DNA from: a virus
IMG/VR virus record: IMGVR_UViG_3300017917_005384
Location: 1-64,000 of that record
Length of the DNA: 64,000 nt
Reading direction: 5' to 3' (one strand)
Positions within the stretch are counted from its first letter, which is position 1; each line of letters opens with the position of its first letter. The position numbers and the translations under genes are program-made. Shown here piece after piece: positions 20,641 through 31,598 of the stretch. The notes under the pieces were generated by a model. That model was not told the DNA's origin, did no database searches, and was given only the letters and a program-made list of their open reading frames with translations.

Positions 20641-21744
20641 ATGGCTATTTATAAAATATTTCCTGAAAAAAGTGCTACACTTTATTCTTACTATCCAACA
20701 TTAAATGCTGGTTTGGATGAGATTCTAGAACTTAGTACTTATGAATCTATTACTAGTACAAATGAAGTATCTCGTCCTATTATTAAATTCCCAACAGATG
20801 AAATAAATAATATAATTACTAATAAAATAGGTACTGCTAGCTTTGATGTTTATTTGAAATTATATTTAGCTAATGCTTCTGAATTACCTTTAAATTATAC
20901 TATATATTCTCATCCTTTAGCATCAGATTGGAATGTAGGTACAGGAAGATTAGCTAATTCACCTATTACAGAAAACGGAGTTAGTTGGGAATTCAAAGAT
21001 GAAGTAAGCGGAAGTGTATGGTTTTTAGCTAATTCATTCCCTGCTGGGACTACTGGTTCATATAGTAATAGTATAGGTGGTGGTTTATGGTGGACTGGAT
21101 CTCAATACACAGCAACTCAATCTTTTACTTTAAAATCATCAAAAGATATTGAATTAAAAGTAACAAATGTTGTCAAAGATTGGAATAGTGGATCTATTTC
21201 AAATTATGGTTTTATTATAAAACATGATGAAACTATAGAATTCACCACAGCTTCTAAATTTGAAACTAAATATTTTTCAGGAAACACACATACTATATAC
21301 CCACCTGCTCTTGAAATTAGATGGAATGATTTTTCATACAATCCTGGTACTCAAACAGCCATTGATTCCGATTTATATGTAGCTAGCTTAGGTAATAATA
21401 AAAATACATTTCAACAAGACTCAGTACAACGTTTTAGAGTAAAGTTAAGACAAAAATTTCCACCAAGAACTTTTTCTCTTTCTTCATTTACTTATTCTTT
21501 AACTAATTATGTATTTCCTACTTCTTCATACTGGTCTATAAAAGATTTGGATACTGAAGAAATTGTCGTAGATTACGACACTACATATACTAAAATTAGT
21601 TGTGATTCAAACGGTAGTTATTTTGATGTATATATGAATGGATTAGAACCTGAACGTTATTATAAACTATTATTTAAAACAATATTAAATAATGGTGAAA
21701 CAATAGTGTTTGATGAAAATTACTACTTTAAAGTTATAAGATAA
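20641..21744 (+). CDS. Beta-rich tail/baseplate protein
   Basis: A 367-residue protein starting MAIYKIFPEKSATLYSYYPT. Residues 5-215 look like a jelly-roll beta-sandwich similar to DNRLRE-type modules (SATLYSYYPTLNAGLDEIL, DVYLKLYLANASELPLNYTI, VTNVVKDWNSG). The C-terminal ~130 residues form a second beta domain. Probably a virion protein at the baseplate periphery. The stop overlaps the next start (TAATG). Confidence 0.6.
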   Translation: MAIYKIFPEKSATLYSYYPTLNAGLDEILELSTYESITSTNEVSRPIIKFPTDEINNIITNKIGTASFDVYLKLYLANASELPLNYTIYSHPLASDWNVGTGRLANSPITENGVSWEFKDEVSGSVWFLANSFPAGTTGSYSNSIGGGLWWTGSQYTATQSFTLKSSKDIELKVTNVVKDWNSGSISNYGFIIKHDETIEFTTASKFETKYFSGNTHTIYPPALEIRWNDFSYNPGTQTAIDSDLYVASLGNNKNTFQQDSVQRFRVKLRQKFPPRTFSLSSFTYSLTNYVFPTSSYWSIKDLDTEEIVVDYDTTYTKISCDSNGSYFDVYMNGLEPERYYKLLFKTILNNGETIVFDENYYFKVIR

Positions 21745-22088
21745 TGTCTCAAATTCCTATACAAAAACAAGTTTTTAATAAGGATCAGTTTAGTCGAGTT
21801 ATAGATACTGAATTTAGTCAACTATTAAATCAACAACCAACTGATACAACACCTGCATTTACATTAGATGATTTTTTTATATTATACGATCAGGTATTCT
21901 ATCAAATTCCAAAGGAAGGAGACACTGATTCTCATAGATTTATTTTACAAAGAGAAGCAGATTATTTAGGAGTAACAATTAGTCAAGAAGATATTCAAGC
22001 TTTATTAGATGAAATTACTTCTTTAAGACAACAATTATTAGATTCACAAACATTAATTAATGAATTAACCAAAACAGTTGGACAATAA
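21744..22088 (+). CDS. Small tail protein or chaperone
   Basis: A 114-residue protein starting MSQIPIQKQVFNKDQFSRVI, ending in a coiled coil (ITSLRQQLLDSQTLINELTK). TAATG overlaps on both sides place it as a translationally coupled partner of the 1811-residue protein. It could be an assembly chaperone or a small baseplate protein. Confidence 0.6.
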   Translation: MSQIPIQKQVFNKDQFSRVIDTEFSQLLNQQPTDTTPAFTLDDFFILYDQVFYQIPKEGDTDSHRFILQREADYLGVTISQEDIQALLDEITSLRQQLLDSQTLINELTKTVGQ

Positions 22089-25000
22089 TGGCTAATAATA
22101 TAAAAATAATAGGTAATATTATAAACACAACTACAGTTTCACGTTATTCTAGTCAAGATGCTGCTTTAATTTCTTCTAGAAATTTACAAGATAATTTTGG
22201 TGGTGAAGGAGACTATATTGAATACTTTGTATATGATATTGGAGGAAATTTATTAAACATTAATTATAGTTATCTTGATTATAAATTACCTCCAAACCAA
22301 GGATTAACTCCTGGAGTAGATACTTTACCAAATACAAACGGAAGCATTCAAACTACAGATGTAGGAGTCCAGTCAACATTAGCAACCCCAACAAGTTCTT
22401 TATATCCTATTATTGAAATAGATCCTGTAGCTGATTTACAAAACTTAGGATATTCATCTGGAGAATTTCAAGTTAGATATAATTTTTTCCAAAATAAGAT
22501 TTCTAATTATTTTAATCAAGATTTATTTGTTAAAGAAATATCTCCAAATAGAACTGAAGTAAGATTAGCTTCTACTACATTAACAAATGAACAAATTAAA
22601 AGTGGATCTTTAGATTTAATAGATAAACTTAATAATTCTGATTATTATGTAGATTATATATTAAACTTTGGAAATAATGAACAATATATAGCAGTAAATG
22701 TTGCTTTAGATGAAAATCCTAATGGGTTTGAAATATTATTTAAATTATATCAACCTTTACCTTTATCTGTACAAGAAAAACAAACACTATGGGTTACTGA
22801 AGAAATAGTTAACCCGTATGTTTTTGATATTAATTTAGACAAATTAATTACTCCACCTCCTCCTCCAACTTTAAGAGGACCCAATTTTAATATTCCTGTT
22901 GAAAATCAAGGAACCATATCTACTTCATATAGTAATTATTCTAATTTAATATCTAGCATTCAATCTTTACAAAGTTCATCATACAGTAAAATTCAAAATT
23001 TAATGTCAACACAAAGTATTGACATAAATGTAGATTATACTGATTTTAACAATTTTGTATTTTTTGGATCTGCTTATCAACGTGTAGTTAATTTTTATAA
23101 TAAAGTTAAACAAATTGAAGACTACAATAATTTTATTACAACTTATGCCCCATATGTAGCTACAACAGCAAGTTTACAAACCACAATCAACCAATATTCA
23201 GCAAGTATTGTTAATGTTATTACTCAATTTGATGGGTATGAATATTATTTATATTTTGAATCTAGCTCATATGCTTGGCCTAAAATAAATTCAAATAAAC
23301 CCTTTATATTATTATCTACAGGATCTGTTCAAACTTGGTATAATAATTTAACTGCTTCTGCTAAGACATATGATTTAAATAATTATGATAATTTAGAATT
23401 TGCTGTTCCTAACTTTATACGAGATGATGAAAATAACCAACCTTTCTTATTGTTTTTGAATATGGTTGGTCAATATTTTGACAATATTTGGATTTATTTA
23501 AAATCTATCACTGATATTAATTTAGCAAATAATAATTTAGATTATGGGATATCTAAAGATTTAGTATATCAACAATTACAATCATTGGGTGTTAAATTAT
23601 ATAATTCCCAAGCAGGAGACAGTGTAGCAAATTATTTAATTGGAGCTAATACTGGTAGTAGCATATGGGATAATGATTTTACTATTACTGGTAGTTATTT
23701 GAATAATATTCCACGTAAAGATTTAGTAGCTGAATTATATAAGCGTATTTACCACAATTTACCTTTATTGTTAAAAACTAAAGGTACTGTTGCTGGTTTA
23801 AATTACTTAATGACTATATTTGGTATTCCTAATCAAACATATTATGTTATTACTAGTGGATCTATTACTCAATCTTATTATACCCCAACTGGTAGTAATT
23901 TTACATCTAGTATACTAAATGTTAAAGAATTTGGAGGCTCACTTAAATCAGAACTAATTAAAGGATATAATAATAATAAAGTAAGAATTGTATCCAATAC
24001 TATAACAGGTAGTGTATTGTCTTCTGAATTAAGCTTACAAACATATCCTACTACATCTGCTACTTTTAGAGATGATGATTTACATTATGTAGATATATCT
24101 TTTAGTCCACAAACTCAAATTGACACTTACATATCCGGAGCTATTGCTTCTAATAATTCAACTTGGAGTTTAGATGATTTTATTGGAGACCCAAGACAAC
24201 AATATAGTGCTTCTTACCCGGATTTAGATAACCAACGTAAATTATATTTCCAAACAGGCACTCCAGGATATCCCGGATTTACAGGATCTCTTTTAGATTA
24301 TAATGGATTTATTAGACTAATTGAGTATTTTGATAATTCATTATTCAAAATGTTAAATGATTTTGTTCCTGAAAGAACAAGTTTATCTACTGGTGTTACT
24401 ATTAATTCACCTGTACTTGAAAGGAATAAAACCGTTTACTCTGTACCTAATGTTACTAACCAACAGATATATGAAGCTAATTATCAAACATCTTCCATAA
24501 CAGCTCAATATGGCCCACTATATGAAGATCTACAAGGAGATAAAAAACCTTTCTTTACAGGTGAATTGAGTGGTAGTGTGGTTGATGTAAATCAATATTT
24601 TGAAGATAATTATAATCAATATCTTGGAGATTGGAATGTGTGGAATTTACAACATACTATTAGTGAAAGTATTGATTTAAATAAATTTTTACATTCTGAT
24701 TGGAATGTATTATTAAATAATGTTTCTTCTAGTGTTAAATCGCAATTTAGAAATAATATAGAATATACTGGTAATTTTTTGCCAACAACTAGTCTTACAT
24801 ATCCTGCTGAATTGCAAGATTCATATTTAACATTACGTTCATATAATACTTCTCGTTATGAAGGTTCCAAATTAACTAGTTTAACATATAATATTTACAC
24901 TAGTGGATCTTATACAGGATCAAATGGTATTTCTATACAAAATGGAGATAAATCATATGGTAAAACAGCCGTTATTGATCGCCAGTCATATAAGATAGGA

Positions 25001-27523
25001 TGGGTAAAAAATATACCATCTCAAAGTTTAAATTTCTTTGATAAAACACAAATACAATTAAAATATTTAGTTGATAGTAATCTAAACATTACAGATTTAA
25101 CATTAAAGAATAATAATTTATTTGAAATACAAAACACATTTAAATCAGGAGATAACGTAGTATTATCATTATCAGATACTACTAAACCTTCATTTCAAAA
25201 ACCACTTGATGGTACTAAAACCATTTTTAGAGGAGGATATTCATATGATCCTATATTATACAGGGAACAAAAAGAACCATTATATATTAGATTAAATAAT
25301 ACTATATCTACTACTAATTACCTTGGGTATAAAGCTACTGCTACTGATTTTTATTCTTACCAAAATTATGGAGCCGCTATAGGAAATATGGCAGGAGGAC
25401 CATATCCTATATCAAATCCCCCTGCTGATTTAGGAAATCCTCGTTTCAATAATAACCCTCTATCTTCTCTATCAGGATTTGGGTATATTTTTCTTAAAAA
25501 TTACGGTGGGCGAACACAAGCTTCTCAAGGATCTTTATTAACAACCCCAATGGTTAATGAAGTATTAGACCCTACTGGGTTTTCAAATTTATATTCTACT
25601 TTAGCAAATCAACCTCAAACGTCTTTTCCTGATATATCTTGGACGGGCCCTATAGCTCAAGGTTATTATGACCATCAATCTGGGGATAGAAGAGTATATG
25701 TTTTTGATTTGTCAAACTCAAATAGTTCAACATATATTTCTTTTAACAATTCTAATCTTAACAATGGATTTGTTAATGGATATACATTAGATAATTTCAC
25801 AGACAGAAACCAATACCTATTCAAAGCCCAAACCCCAGGAACATATACTATATCAGGTAATATTCCATTCTTTATGAGATTATCATATGTTAAATGGTTT
25901 CGTTTTAGAAGAGGTATTTTTGCTACTTCAAATGTTCCTGATCCTTTTCATTTATTTGGAGCTAAATTTAAAATAGTTGCTGTAGTTGAAAAAAGTAACA
26001 ATCCTACTTCTCCTAATTCTTGGATATATGTAGCTAGTACTAGAATACAAAACGCTTATGTACCTGGAGGTGGATTTACATATAATGCAAACAATAATGA
26101 GTTTAAAATAAACAGTGGATTAGGAGGTGGAGCATGGGATTCAGATTCTACAGACGGGGGAGAAAATGCTGGACTTAGTAGTAGTAATAATTATCTTTAT
26201 AGAATAGCGTTTAATCTTAAATTTAAAAATGATAATATTTCTTCTTCTACTCCTGACGAAATAAATGTAACTTTAGCAGCAGGAGAAGTTCTCAGACTTA
26301 GATTATATTTTTATGATGTTGATGCTTTTTTTACTTGGGGAAGAGATGCAAGTTTTGACATAGGAAAACCAAATACACGTACATCTCTAACTATTCCTCC
26401 TTTCCCATCAGTTACTGGCTTTACTTCTGCTGAAATAGATTATTTAAATGATGCTGTTTTTGCTATAGAAGAAAGAAGCATTCCTATTGTAAACTATAGT
26501 AATATTGTTGAATATAATAATGATAATGTATTTACAGGAACTGGAAATAATGAAATATTATTCACTCCAACAATATCTTCATATATTGTTTCTGGTTCAA
26601 TTTTTACTCCTTCTTCATTAATAGGGACAAATAATTACTATTCTCCTATAGTAGATAATTTAACTATTCAATCACAAGATTTAATTCGAATAGGATCTAT
26701 TAATGACCCTACTCCTAGTTATTATACTGTTAAAAATGTTGAAGAATATTATGCATTAGAAAATGGATCTTCTTTTACAGGAAATGTAGCTTTTGCTAGT
26801 TCATATGATTTTAATGTATCTACTATTCCTACTCAATATCGCTCATTAGGAAGAAGAAGTGTAATATGGTTTCCTAATAATATTGTGGGTAATAATGGTT
26901 CTTCACAAAATAATGCTTTATCTGATTACTTTAATCTTATATATAATTCAACCGATATTAATGGGGCTAAAAAAATTACAATAGGTAATATGCAGAACAG
27001 AAATGGAATTTCTCCTTCTACTGTTTTTACTATAAAAGATATAATAACATGTAGAGTAGTTTTTTTTGACTCTTCCCTTTCTAAACTATATCCAATGACT
27101 TTTGTAATATTATCTGATGATCTTACTGTACCAACAAATCAACGTGCTTTTAACACTGATTATAATGATTGGGTTATAAGTAGCAATACCATTGCTCCAA
27201 GTTTATCTACACCTTATACTAATACTAACCCTACTCCAACTTTTTTCCCACAAATAACATCAGAATTATATATTAAAGCTACATTAGATAAAGATGTATC
27301 TGGAACAGCTTTACTTCCTTTATCTCAAATAAGTCAAAATTTTGCTATATTACGTCCCAAACCAGATGAAACTTCTATAATAATAGAATATTCAAAACAG
27401 CTTGGAGATGTATCACAAACAATATTAATACCTCAAGATGCTAATGATGAAATAAAAAATAATATAGGTAAAATATTCCAAAGCTTAAATGTCGATTTGT
27501 CTAACCAAAATATTACTCAATAA
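22088..27523 (+). CDS. Very large tail/baseplate protein, 1811 aa
   Basis: The largest gene in the window. Rich in S, T, N, Y and beta strands with many GSxxxxT turns (for example TGSVLSSELSL), typical of fibre or baseplate-arm proteins. An N-terminal region starts SSQDAALISSRNLQDNFGGE. Residues ~530-620 contain RKDLVAELYKRIYHNLPLLL KTKGT-like sequence, a pattern I associate with large structural proteins of marine T4-like phages. No enzymatic motif seen. Location between wedge proteins and the LRR protein supports a host-contact or baseplate-arm role. Confidence 0.6.
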   Translation: MANNIKIIGNIINTTTVSRYSSQDAALISSRNLQDNFGGEGDYIEYFVYDIGGNLLNINYSYLDYKLPPNQGLTPGVDTLPNTNGSIQTTDVGVQSTLATPTSSLYPIIEIDPVADLQNLGYSSGEFQVRYNFFQNKISNYFNQDLFVKEISPNRTEVRLASTTLTNEQIKSGSLDLIDKLNNSDYYVDYILNFGNNEQYIAVNVALDENPNGFEILFKLYQPLPLSVQEKQTLWVTEEIVNPYVFDINLDKLITPPPPPTLRGPNFNIPVENQGTISTSYSNYSNLISSIQSLQSSSYSKIQNLMSTQSIDINVDYTDFNNFVFFGSAYQRVVNFYNKVKQIEDYNNFITTYAPYVATTASLQTTINQYSASIVNVITQFDGYEYYLYFESSSYAWPKINSNKPFILLSTGSVQTWYNNLTASAKTYDLNNYDNLEFAVPNFIRDDENNQPFLLFLNMVGQYFDNIWIYLKSITDINLANNNLDYGISKDLVYQQLQSLGVKLYNSQAGDSVANYLIGANTGSSIWDNDFTITGSYLNNIPRKDLVAELYKRIYHNLPLLLKTKGTVAGLNYLMTIFGIPNQTYYVITSGSITQSYYTPTGSNFTSSILNVKEFGGSLKSELIKGYNNNKVRIVSNTITGSVLSSELSLQTYPTTSATFRDDDLHYVDISFSPQTQIDTYISGAIASNNSTWSLDDFIGDPRQQYSASYPDLDNQRKLYFQTGTPGYPGFTGSLLDYNGFIRLIEYFDNSLFKMLNDFVPERTSLSTGVTINSPVLERNKTVYSVPNVTNQQIYEANYQTSSITAQYGPLYEDLQGDKKPFFTGELSGSVVDVNQYFEDNYNQYLGDWNVWNLQHTISESIDLNKFLHSDWNVLLNNVSSSVKSQFRNNIEYTGNFLPTTSLTYPAELQDSYLTLRSYNTSRYEGSKLTSLTYNIYTSGSYTGSNGISIQNGDKSYGKTAVIDRQSYKIGWVKNIPSQSLNFFDKTQIQLKYLVDSNLNITDLTLKNNNLFEIQNTFKSGDNVVLSLSDTTKPSFQKPLDGTKTIFRGGYSYDPILYREQKEPLYIRLNNTISTTNYLGYKATATDFYSYQNYGAAIGNMAGGPYPISNPPADLGNPRFNNNPLSSLSGFGYIFLKNYGGRTQASQGSLLTTPMVNEVLDPTGFSNLYSTLANQPQTSFPDISWTGPIAQGYYDHQSGDRRVYVFDLSNSNSSTYISFNNSNLNNGFVNGYTLDNFTDRNQYLFKAQTPGTYTISGNIPFFMRLSYVKWFRFRRGIFATSNVPDPFHLFGAKFKIVAVVEKSNNPTSPNSWIYVASTRIQNAYVPGGGFTYNANNNEFKINSGLGGGAWDSDSTDGGENAGLSSSNNYLYRIAFNLKFKNDNISSSTPDEINVTLAAGEVLRLRLYFYDVDAFFTWGRDASFDIGKPNTRTSLTIPPFPSVTGFTSAEIDYLNDAVFAIEERSIPIVNYSNIVEYNNDNVFTGTGNNEILFTPTISSYIVSGSIFTPSSLIGTNNYYSPIVDNLTIQSQDLIRIGSINDPTPSYYTVKNVEEYYALENGSSFTGNVAFASSYDFNVSTIPTQYRSLGRRSVIWFPNNIVGNNGSSQNNALSDYFNLIYNSTDINGAKKITIGNMQNRNGISPSTVFTIKDIITCRVVFFDSSLSKLYPMTFVILSDDLTVPTNQRAFNTDYNDWVISSNTIAPSLSTPYTNTNPTPTFFPQITSELYIKATLDKDVSGTALLPLSQISQNFAILRPKPDETSIIIEYSKQLGDVSQTILIPQDANDEIKNNIGKIFQSLNVDLSNQNITQ

Positions 27524-29067
27524 TGACACTATTATATTATCAACCAGCATCAGCTTCATTTTCTTCTTCTATACAAGCTGTTTCTACTGATCCTTTAGCT
27601 CCATTTCCTAATATTATAGAATATAACAATATTACTCTAATAACAGGATCTGGAGTGTATAATATATATACAGGAAGTATAATATTAGCCACATATCCTA
27701 TTGAGGATACTATTATTTATTATAGTTCCTCATATCTTCCCAATACAGTAGCTGTTGAAATTCCTCCTACTCAGTCTACTTTTCTAACACAATATATATT
27801 TACTCCTAATATTATAGTTACTTCATCTAATGATGTATTTACAATATCTGGGTCATTATACACTGCTAGTTTTTCACAATCATCAGCAGCAGGAGGAATA
27901 TCTTTAAATTTAAATACAAACTATTTAACAACTATATCAGGTAGTGGATTATTCTATACTTCTTCTTTAATAATAATAAATACAAGTACTGGAATAACTT
28001 CATCTTATATAACAGCATCTAATACTTACATATCTTCTAGCTTTTCAGGATCCTTATCAACAGATTCATATATTATATTAGCTAAAACAGAAACATTATC
28101 TGGTTTTATGGCAACATTTAGCAGTTCTGCTGATATACCTGTGTTACCAACAGGTAGTTTAGTATCTTGGAGTGCATATTTAAACGCTACTGCTTCATAT
28201 ATTTCAAGTAGTGGAAATACTTTTTATTTAGCTGGTGGAAACTTATCTACTATTAATTCAATAATAATAACAGGATCTGCTCTTATTAATTTTAATACAT
28301 ATGGGATAACAGAATTAACCAGCTGTAGTTTTTATAATAATAAATTATCTACATTTCCTAATGTTTTAACTGCATCTAACTTACAATATTTCAATGTTGA
28401 ATCTAATCTCATATCAGGGAGCATACCTAGTTTACCTAGTAATATACGTGCCTTCATAGCCCAGAATAATAAATTATCTGGTAGTATTCCTAATTTATCT
28501 AGTTCTTATAGCTTACAACATTTTGATGTGAGTAACAATTACATAACAGGAAACATAAATTTAACAAATTGTTACAACCTACAATATTTTGACGTAAATA
28601 ACAATTTACTTTCAGGTAGTGTTTTAATTACAGGAAGTGAAAATTTAAAATACATTAACATAAGCAATAATAACCAATTAACAGGTAGTTTACCTAATTT
28701 AAGTAACTTATATAATCTTACCTATATCAATTACAGTTACACATCTATGTCTGGTAATATACCTAGCATTGCAAGTTGTAGTCTTTTAACAGATTTTATA
28801 TGTGAATACAATGGTAGTAATAATGTTAATCCTCAAGAATATAAATTTACTGAAACTTTTCCTTCTACATTATTGAATTTTCAAGCATTCAATGCTAACT
28901 TCCGAAAAACAGATTCAATAGAAAATATATTATATGGATTAGATGCAGGAGGAGGAATAAGTGGATCTGTAAATTTATCTGGTTCAAATAATGCTGTTCC
29001 TTCTTTTATTGGATATTCTTATACAGCATCTTTAAAAAATAAAGGATGGACAGTTTACACAAATTAA
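27523..29067 (+). CDS. Leucine-rich-repeat tail adhesin candidate
   Basis: A 514-residue protein. The first ~235 residues are a serine/threonine-rich beta region. Residues ~240-470 hold about ten LRR units of the form NLQYFDVNNNLLSGSV / LSGSIPNLSSSYSL, close to the LxxLxxLxLxxNxLSGxIP type. LRR solenoids bind proteins or glycans. TAATG overlap with the 1811-residue tail gene and no signal peptide argue for a virion component, most likely a receptor-binding tip (inference). Confidence 0.65.
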   Translation: MTLLYYQPASASFSSSIQAVSTDPLAPFPNIIEYNNITLITGSGVYNIYTGSIILATYPIEDTIIYYSSSYLPNTVAVEIPPTQSTFLTQYIFTPNIIVTSSNDVFTISGSLYTASFSQSSAAGGISLNLNTNYLTTISGSGLFYTSSLIIINTSTGITSSYITASNTYISSSFSGSLSTDSYIILAKTETLSGFMATFSSSADIPVLPTGSLVSWSAYLNATASYISSSGNTFYLAGGNLSTINSIIITGSALINFNTYGITELTSCSFYNNKLSTFPNVLTASNLQYFNVESNLISGSIPSLPSNIRAFIAQNNKLSGSIPNLSSSYSLQHFDVSNNYITGNINLTNCYNLQYFDVNNNLLSGSVLITGSENLKYINISNNNQLTGSLPNLSNLYNLTYINYSYTSMSGNIPSIASCSLLTDFICEYNGSNNVNPQEYKFTETFPSTLLNFQAFNANFRKTDSIENILYGLDAGGGISGSVNLSGSNNAVPSFIGYSYTASLKNKGWTVYTN

Positions 29068-29075
29068 AAAATTAA

Positions 29076-29085
29076 TATATTTATA
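29076..29085 (+). promoter_or_regulatory. Late-type TATATTTATA motif
   Basis: Located in the 41-base gap before the ATG at 29109. Confidence 0.45.
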
Positions 29086-29108
29086 GTATATATAACAAAT
29101 AATAAACA

Positions 29109-29774
29109 ATGGCAATATTAAACCCTACAGTAGTAACAGTAGATGCAATTTTAACCACAAAAGGTCGTGAGTTATTGGCTCGCAATGATGGTTCATTTCA
29201 GATTACCCAATTCTCACTTGCAGATGATGAAATTGATTATACATTATATAATCCAAATCACCCATCCGGGTCTGCATTTTATGGTGAAGCAATTGAAGCG
29301 ATGCCTATGATTCAAGCATTTCCTGAAGATACACAAATTATGCGTTATAAATTAGTAACACTTCCTCGTGGTACATCACGTTTACCTGTTATTAGTTTAG
29401 GTTATAACACAATTACATTAAAACAAGGTGCTTCTTTAACAATCACCCCTCAAACACTTAATTATTTAGGTGCAACTTCAACATTTGAAGCTAATGGATA
29501 TGTTGCAACCATTGCAGATATTCGTTTATTATCTTCATTCCAAGGTACTGGTATTACAACAACCACTGTAGGTCAAGTTGGATTGAATACAACTGTTGGT
29601 ACTGTATTATCTAAATCAGAACTTGGTACTTCATTTACTTTAACTGGTACAACTGTTAATACATTATTTGGTAGTTCATTAACTACACTATCTACTACAA
29701 TCACAGTAATTGGTAGAGACAGTGGAGCCAGAATTACAATTCCAGTAAATATTCAAAAAGTATCAACTATATAA
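29109..29774 (+). CDS. Virion structural protein with Ig-like C-terminus
   Basis: A 221-residue protein starting MAILNPTVVTVDAILTTKGR, with RNDGSFQITQFSLADDEIDY and TLPRGTSRLP. The C-terminal ~100 residues are beta-rich (SLGYNTITLKQGASLTITP), like Ig/BACON modules. The N-terminal TTKGRELLA-DDEIDY pattern is familiar from structural proteins of T4-like environmental phages (from memory). Codon use is less AT-biased than in the adjacent tail genes, consistent with high expression. Confidence 0.6.
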   Translation: MAILNPTVVTVDAILTTKGRELLARNDGSFQITQFSLADDEIDYTLYNPNHPSGSAFYGEAIEAMPMIQAFPEDTQIMRYKLVTLPRGTSRLPVISLGYNTITLKQGASLTITPQTLNYLGATSTFEANGYVATIADIRLLSSFQGTGITTTTVGQVGLNTTVGTVLSKSELGTSFTLTGTTVNTLFGSSLTTLSTTITVIGRDSGARITIPVNIQKVSTI

Positions 29775-29792
29775 TTTAAAATAACTTAAAAA

Positions 29793-30779
29793 ATGTCATT
29801 TGTAAGATATAACCCCGAAGATTCAGTAATAAGTGCAGAAAGTGTAGTTAGACCTATGTGGACTAACGACTTATATACATTATCATCTTTTTTCACAGCT
29901 AGTGGATATACTGAATATTATTTAGATGTTTATAACCAATCTCCTTCTACTACAGGTTCAGAAGTACAATTTTCTATCCAATATGGTAATAGATTAGGAT
30001 CTGGATCTGCCCTTATTAACACTGCCACTCCAGGATATACTCCTTCTCGTGTTATATATGGTCAGTATAGAAATTTAGTTTATGGTACTGAAACTAATGA
30101 TTTTAGCTTTGATGGGGGGGTTACAACAGCAAATGATATCTATATAATTAATATTTCAAGAGCTCGTTATAAAGAATCAATTCAACCTGGCTCTTTAAAT
30201 TTGTCCTTAACAAGTGGTAGTGCAACTATTCAATTAACAGATGATAGTAATACTACTTCATTAACTCGTTTTATAGGAGAAAATAGAGTATTTTATATTA
30301 TTAGTGGAAGTAACGGAAACGCATATACAAGTAGTGCTGCGACAATCTACTATGGTATGATGTTACCTGATTTAGGGTTTATTGTATTAAATGGTACTGG
30401 GTCAGGTGCTAATACTTTAGCTCCTTACATCCAAGCAGCAAGTCAAGCAACTTCTTCTGCTCAAAATAACCATTTAAAACTATTCAATTCTATTTCAGCT
30501 AGTGGTAATTTTCAATTACGTTCTCAAGAAACAGTATCTTCTCGTTTCTTTTTCACTCGTGTTAAAAATAGTGAATTTAATTATACAACTAACCCATCTA
30601 TTATAGATGCTAATGGTAATTTACTATATACTACATTGATTAATAATCCTCAAACTTTTATTACTACTGTTGGTATGTACAACGATAATAATGAATTATT
30701 AGCTGTAGCTAAGTTAAGTAAACCATTAGTAAAAGATTTCACTAAAGAAGCCTTAATTAGGATTAAGTTAGACTATTAA
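29793..30779 (+). CDS. Tail protein with GMYNDxNELLxVAKLSKP C-terminus
   Basis: A 328-residue beta-rich protein starting MSFVRYNPEDSVISAESVV. The C-terminal ~70 residues (EFNYTTNPSIIDANGN, GMYNDNNELLAVAKLSKP) recur in the 103-residue gene at 31599. Its middle resembles the gene at 30783. Probably a tail or fibre protein; the shared end may be a docking domain. Confidence 0.6.
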   Translation: MSFVRYNPEDSVISAESVVRPMWTNDLYTLSSFFTASGYTEYYLDVYNQSPSTTGSEVQFSIQYGNRLGSGSALINTATPGYTPSRVIYGQYRNLVYGTETNDFSFDGGVTTANDIYIINISRARYKESIQPGSLNLSLTSGSATIQLTDDSNTTSLTRFIGENRVFYIISGSNGNAYTSSAATIYYGMMLPDLGFIVLNGTGSGANTLAPYIQAASQATSSAQNNHLKLFNSISASGNFQLRSQETVSSRFFFTRVKNSEFNYTTNPSIIDANGNLLYTTLINNPQTFITTVGMYNDNNELLAVAKLSKPLVKDFTKEALIRIKLDY

Positions 30780-30782
30780 TGC

Positions 30783-31586
30783 ATGTCGTCATTCAAAAAA
30801 TTAAACAAAGCTGACATTACTACAGTTCCATATGCTGCTAATAAGCAATGGAACTTGTCATTTTCTTGTTTTCCTACTTCTAGTGAATATATAACTATAT
30901 ATAAAGGTACTAATCTTACCAGTAGTTTCTCTTCAGGAAGTGATCCTATAAGTGAAGGACAATATGAAAGATTAATTTATGCTTCTATAAATCATTTGTT
31001 CTATCAAAAATATACTGATACTCTTAATACAGGATCATTAATGTTTGATATTAACACGTATGAATCTGCTTCTCAACAACGTCCCACTGGAGCTTATTTT
31101 GATTACAATATTAATCCCTTATTAATTAAAAACTTCCCAACAGGAGCTAATGAAAGCATTCGTGTATTATCTATTAATAGAAATATATATGGTAATAAAA
31201 TATTACCTTATTCTTTCATATTATCTTCATCTGCATATTATGTAACAGATGATGGATATGGAAATTTATATGATACAGGAAGTATTAACGGATATGTACA
31301 CATAGGAAATATATTTTATGCTCATGGTGTTGCAATAATTACAAATCCAGATTATCAATCAATGTTTCCTTTCTCGTCTGCATCTTGTTTTCCTGCTTGT
31401 CATACTTATGAAGTTGCTCCTAAACCTGAAGGTGATCTAGAAATTCAATGGACACAATGTGATGGAATAGTTACTAGTAGCCTTTATATATGGCCAGATA
31501 GTGGATCCATATGTGCTCAAACAGGATCCGTAATTAGAATTGGAAGTAATGACGGTTTTATAACAAAAGGAAGCTCCTGCATTTAA
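30783..31586 (+). CDS. Tail protein, paralog lacking the C-terminal domain
   Basis: A 267-residue protein starting MSSFKKLNKADITTVPYAAN. Its order of strands (QYERLIYASINHLFYQKY, ILPYSFILSSSAYYVTDD, HIGNIFYAHGVAIIT) parallels that of the gene at 29793. It ends in a Cys-containing segment (SASCFPACHTYE, SSCI). It may act with the short protein at 31599 as a split version of a 29793-type protein. Confidence 0.55.
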   Translation: MSSFKKLNKADITTVPYAANKQWNLSFSCFPTSSEYITIYKGTNLTSSFSSGSDPISEGQYERLIYASINHLFYQKYTDTLNTGSLMFDINTYESASQQRPTGAYFDYNINPLLIKNFPTGANESIRVLSINRNIYGNKILPYSFILSSSAYYVTDDGYGNLYDTGSINGYVHIGNIFYAHGVAIITNPDYQSMFPFSSASCFPACHTYEVAPKPEGDLEIQWTQCDGIVTSSLYIWPDSGSICAQTGSVIRIGSNDGFITKGSSCI

Positions 31587-31595
31587 ATATTTATA
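31586..31595 (+). promoter_or_regulatory. Late-type AATATTTATA motif
   Basis: Starts on the last base of the preceding stop codon and ends three bases before the ATG at 31599. Confidence 0.4.
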
Positions 31596-31598
31596 CCC

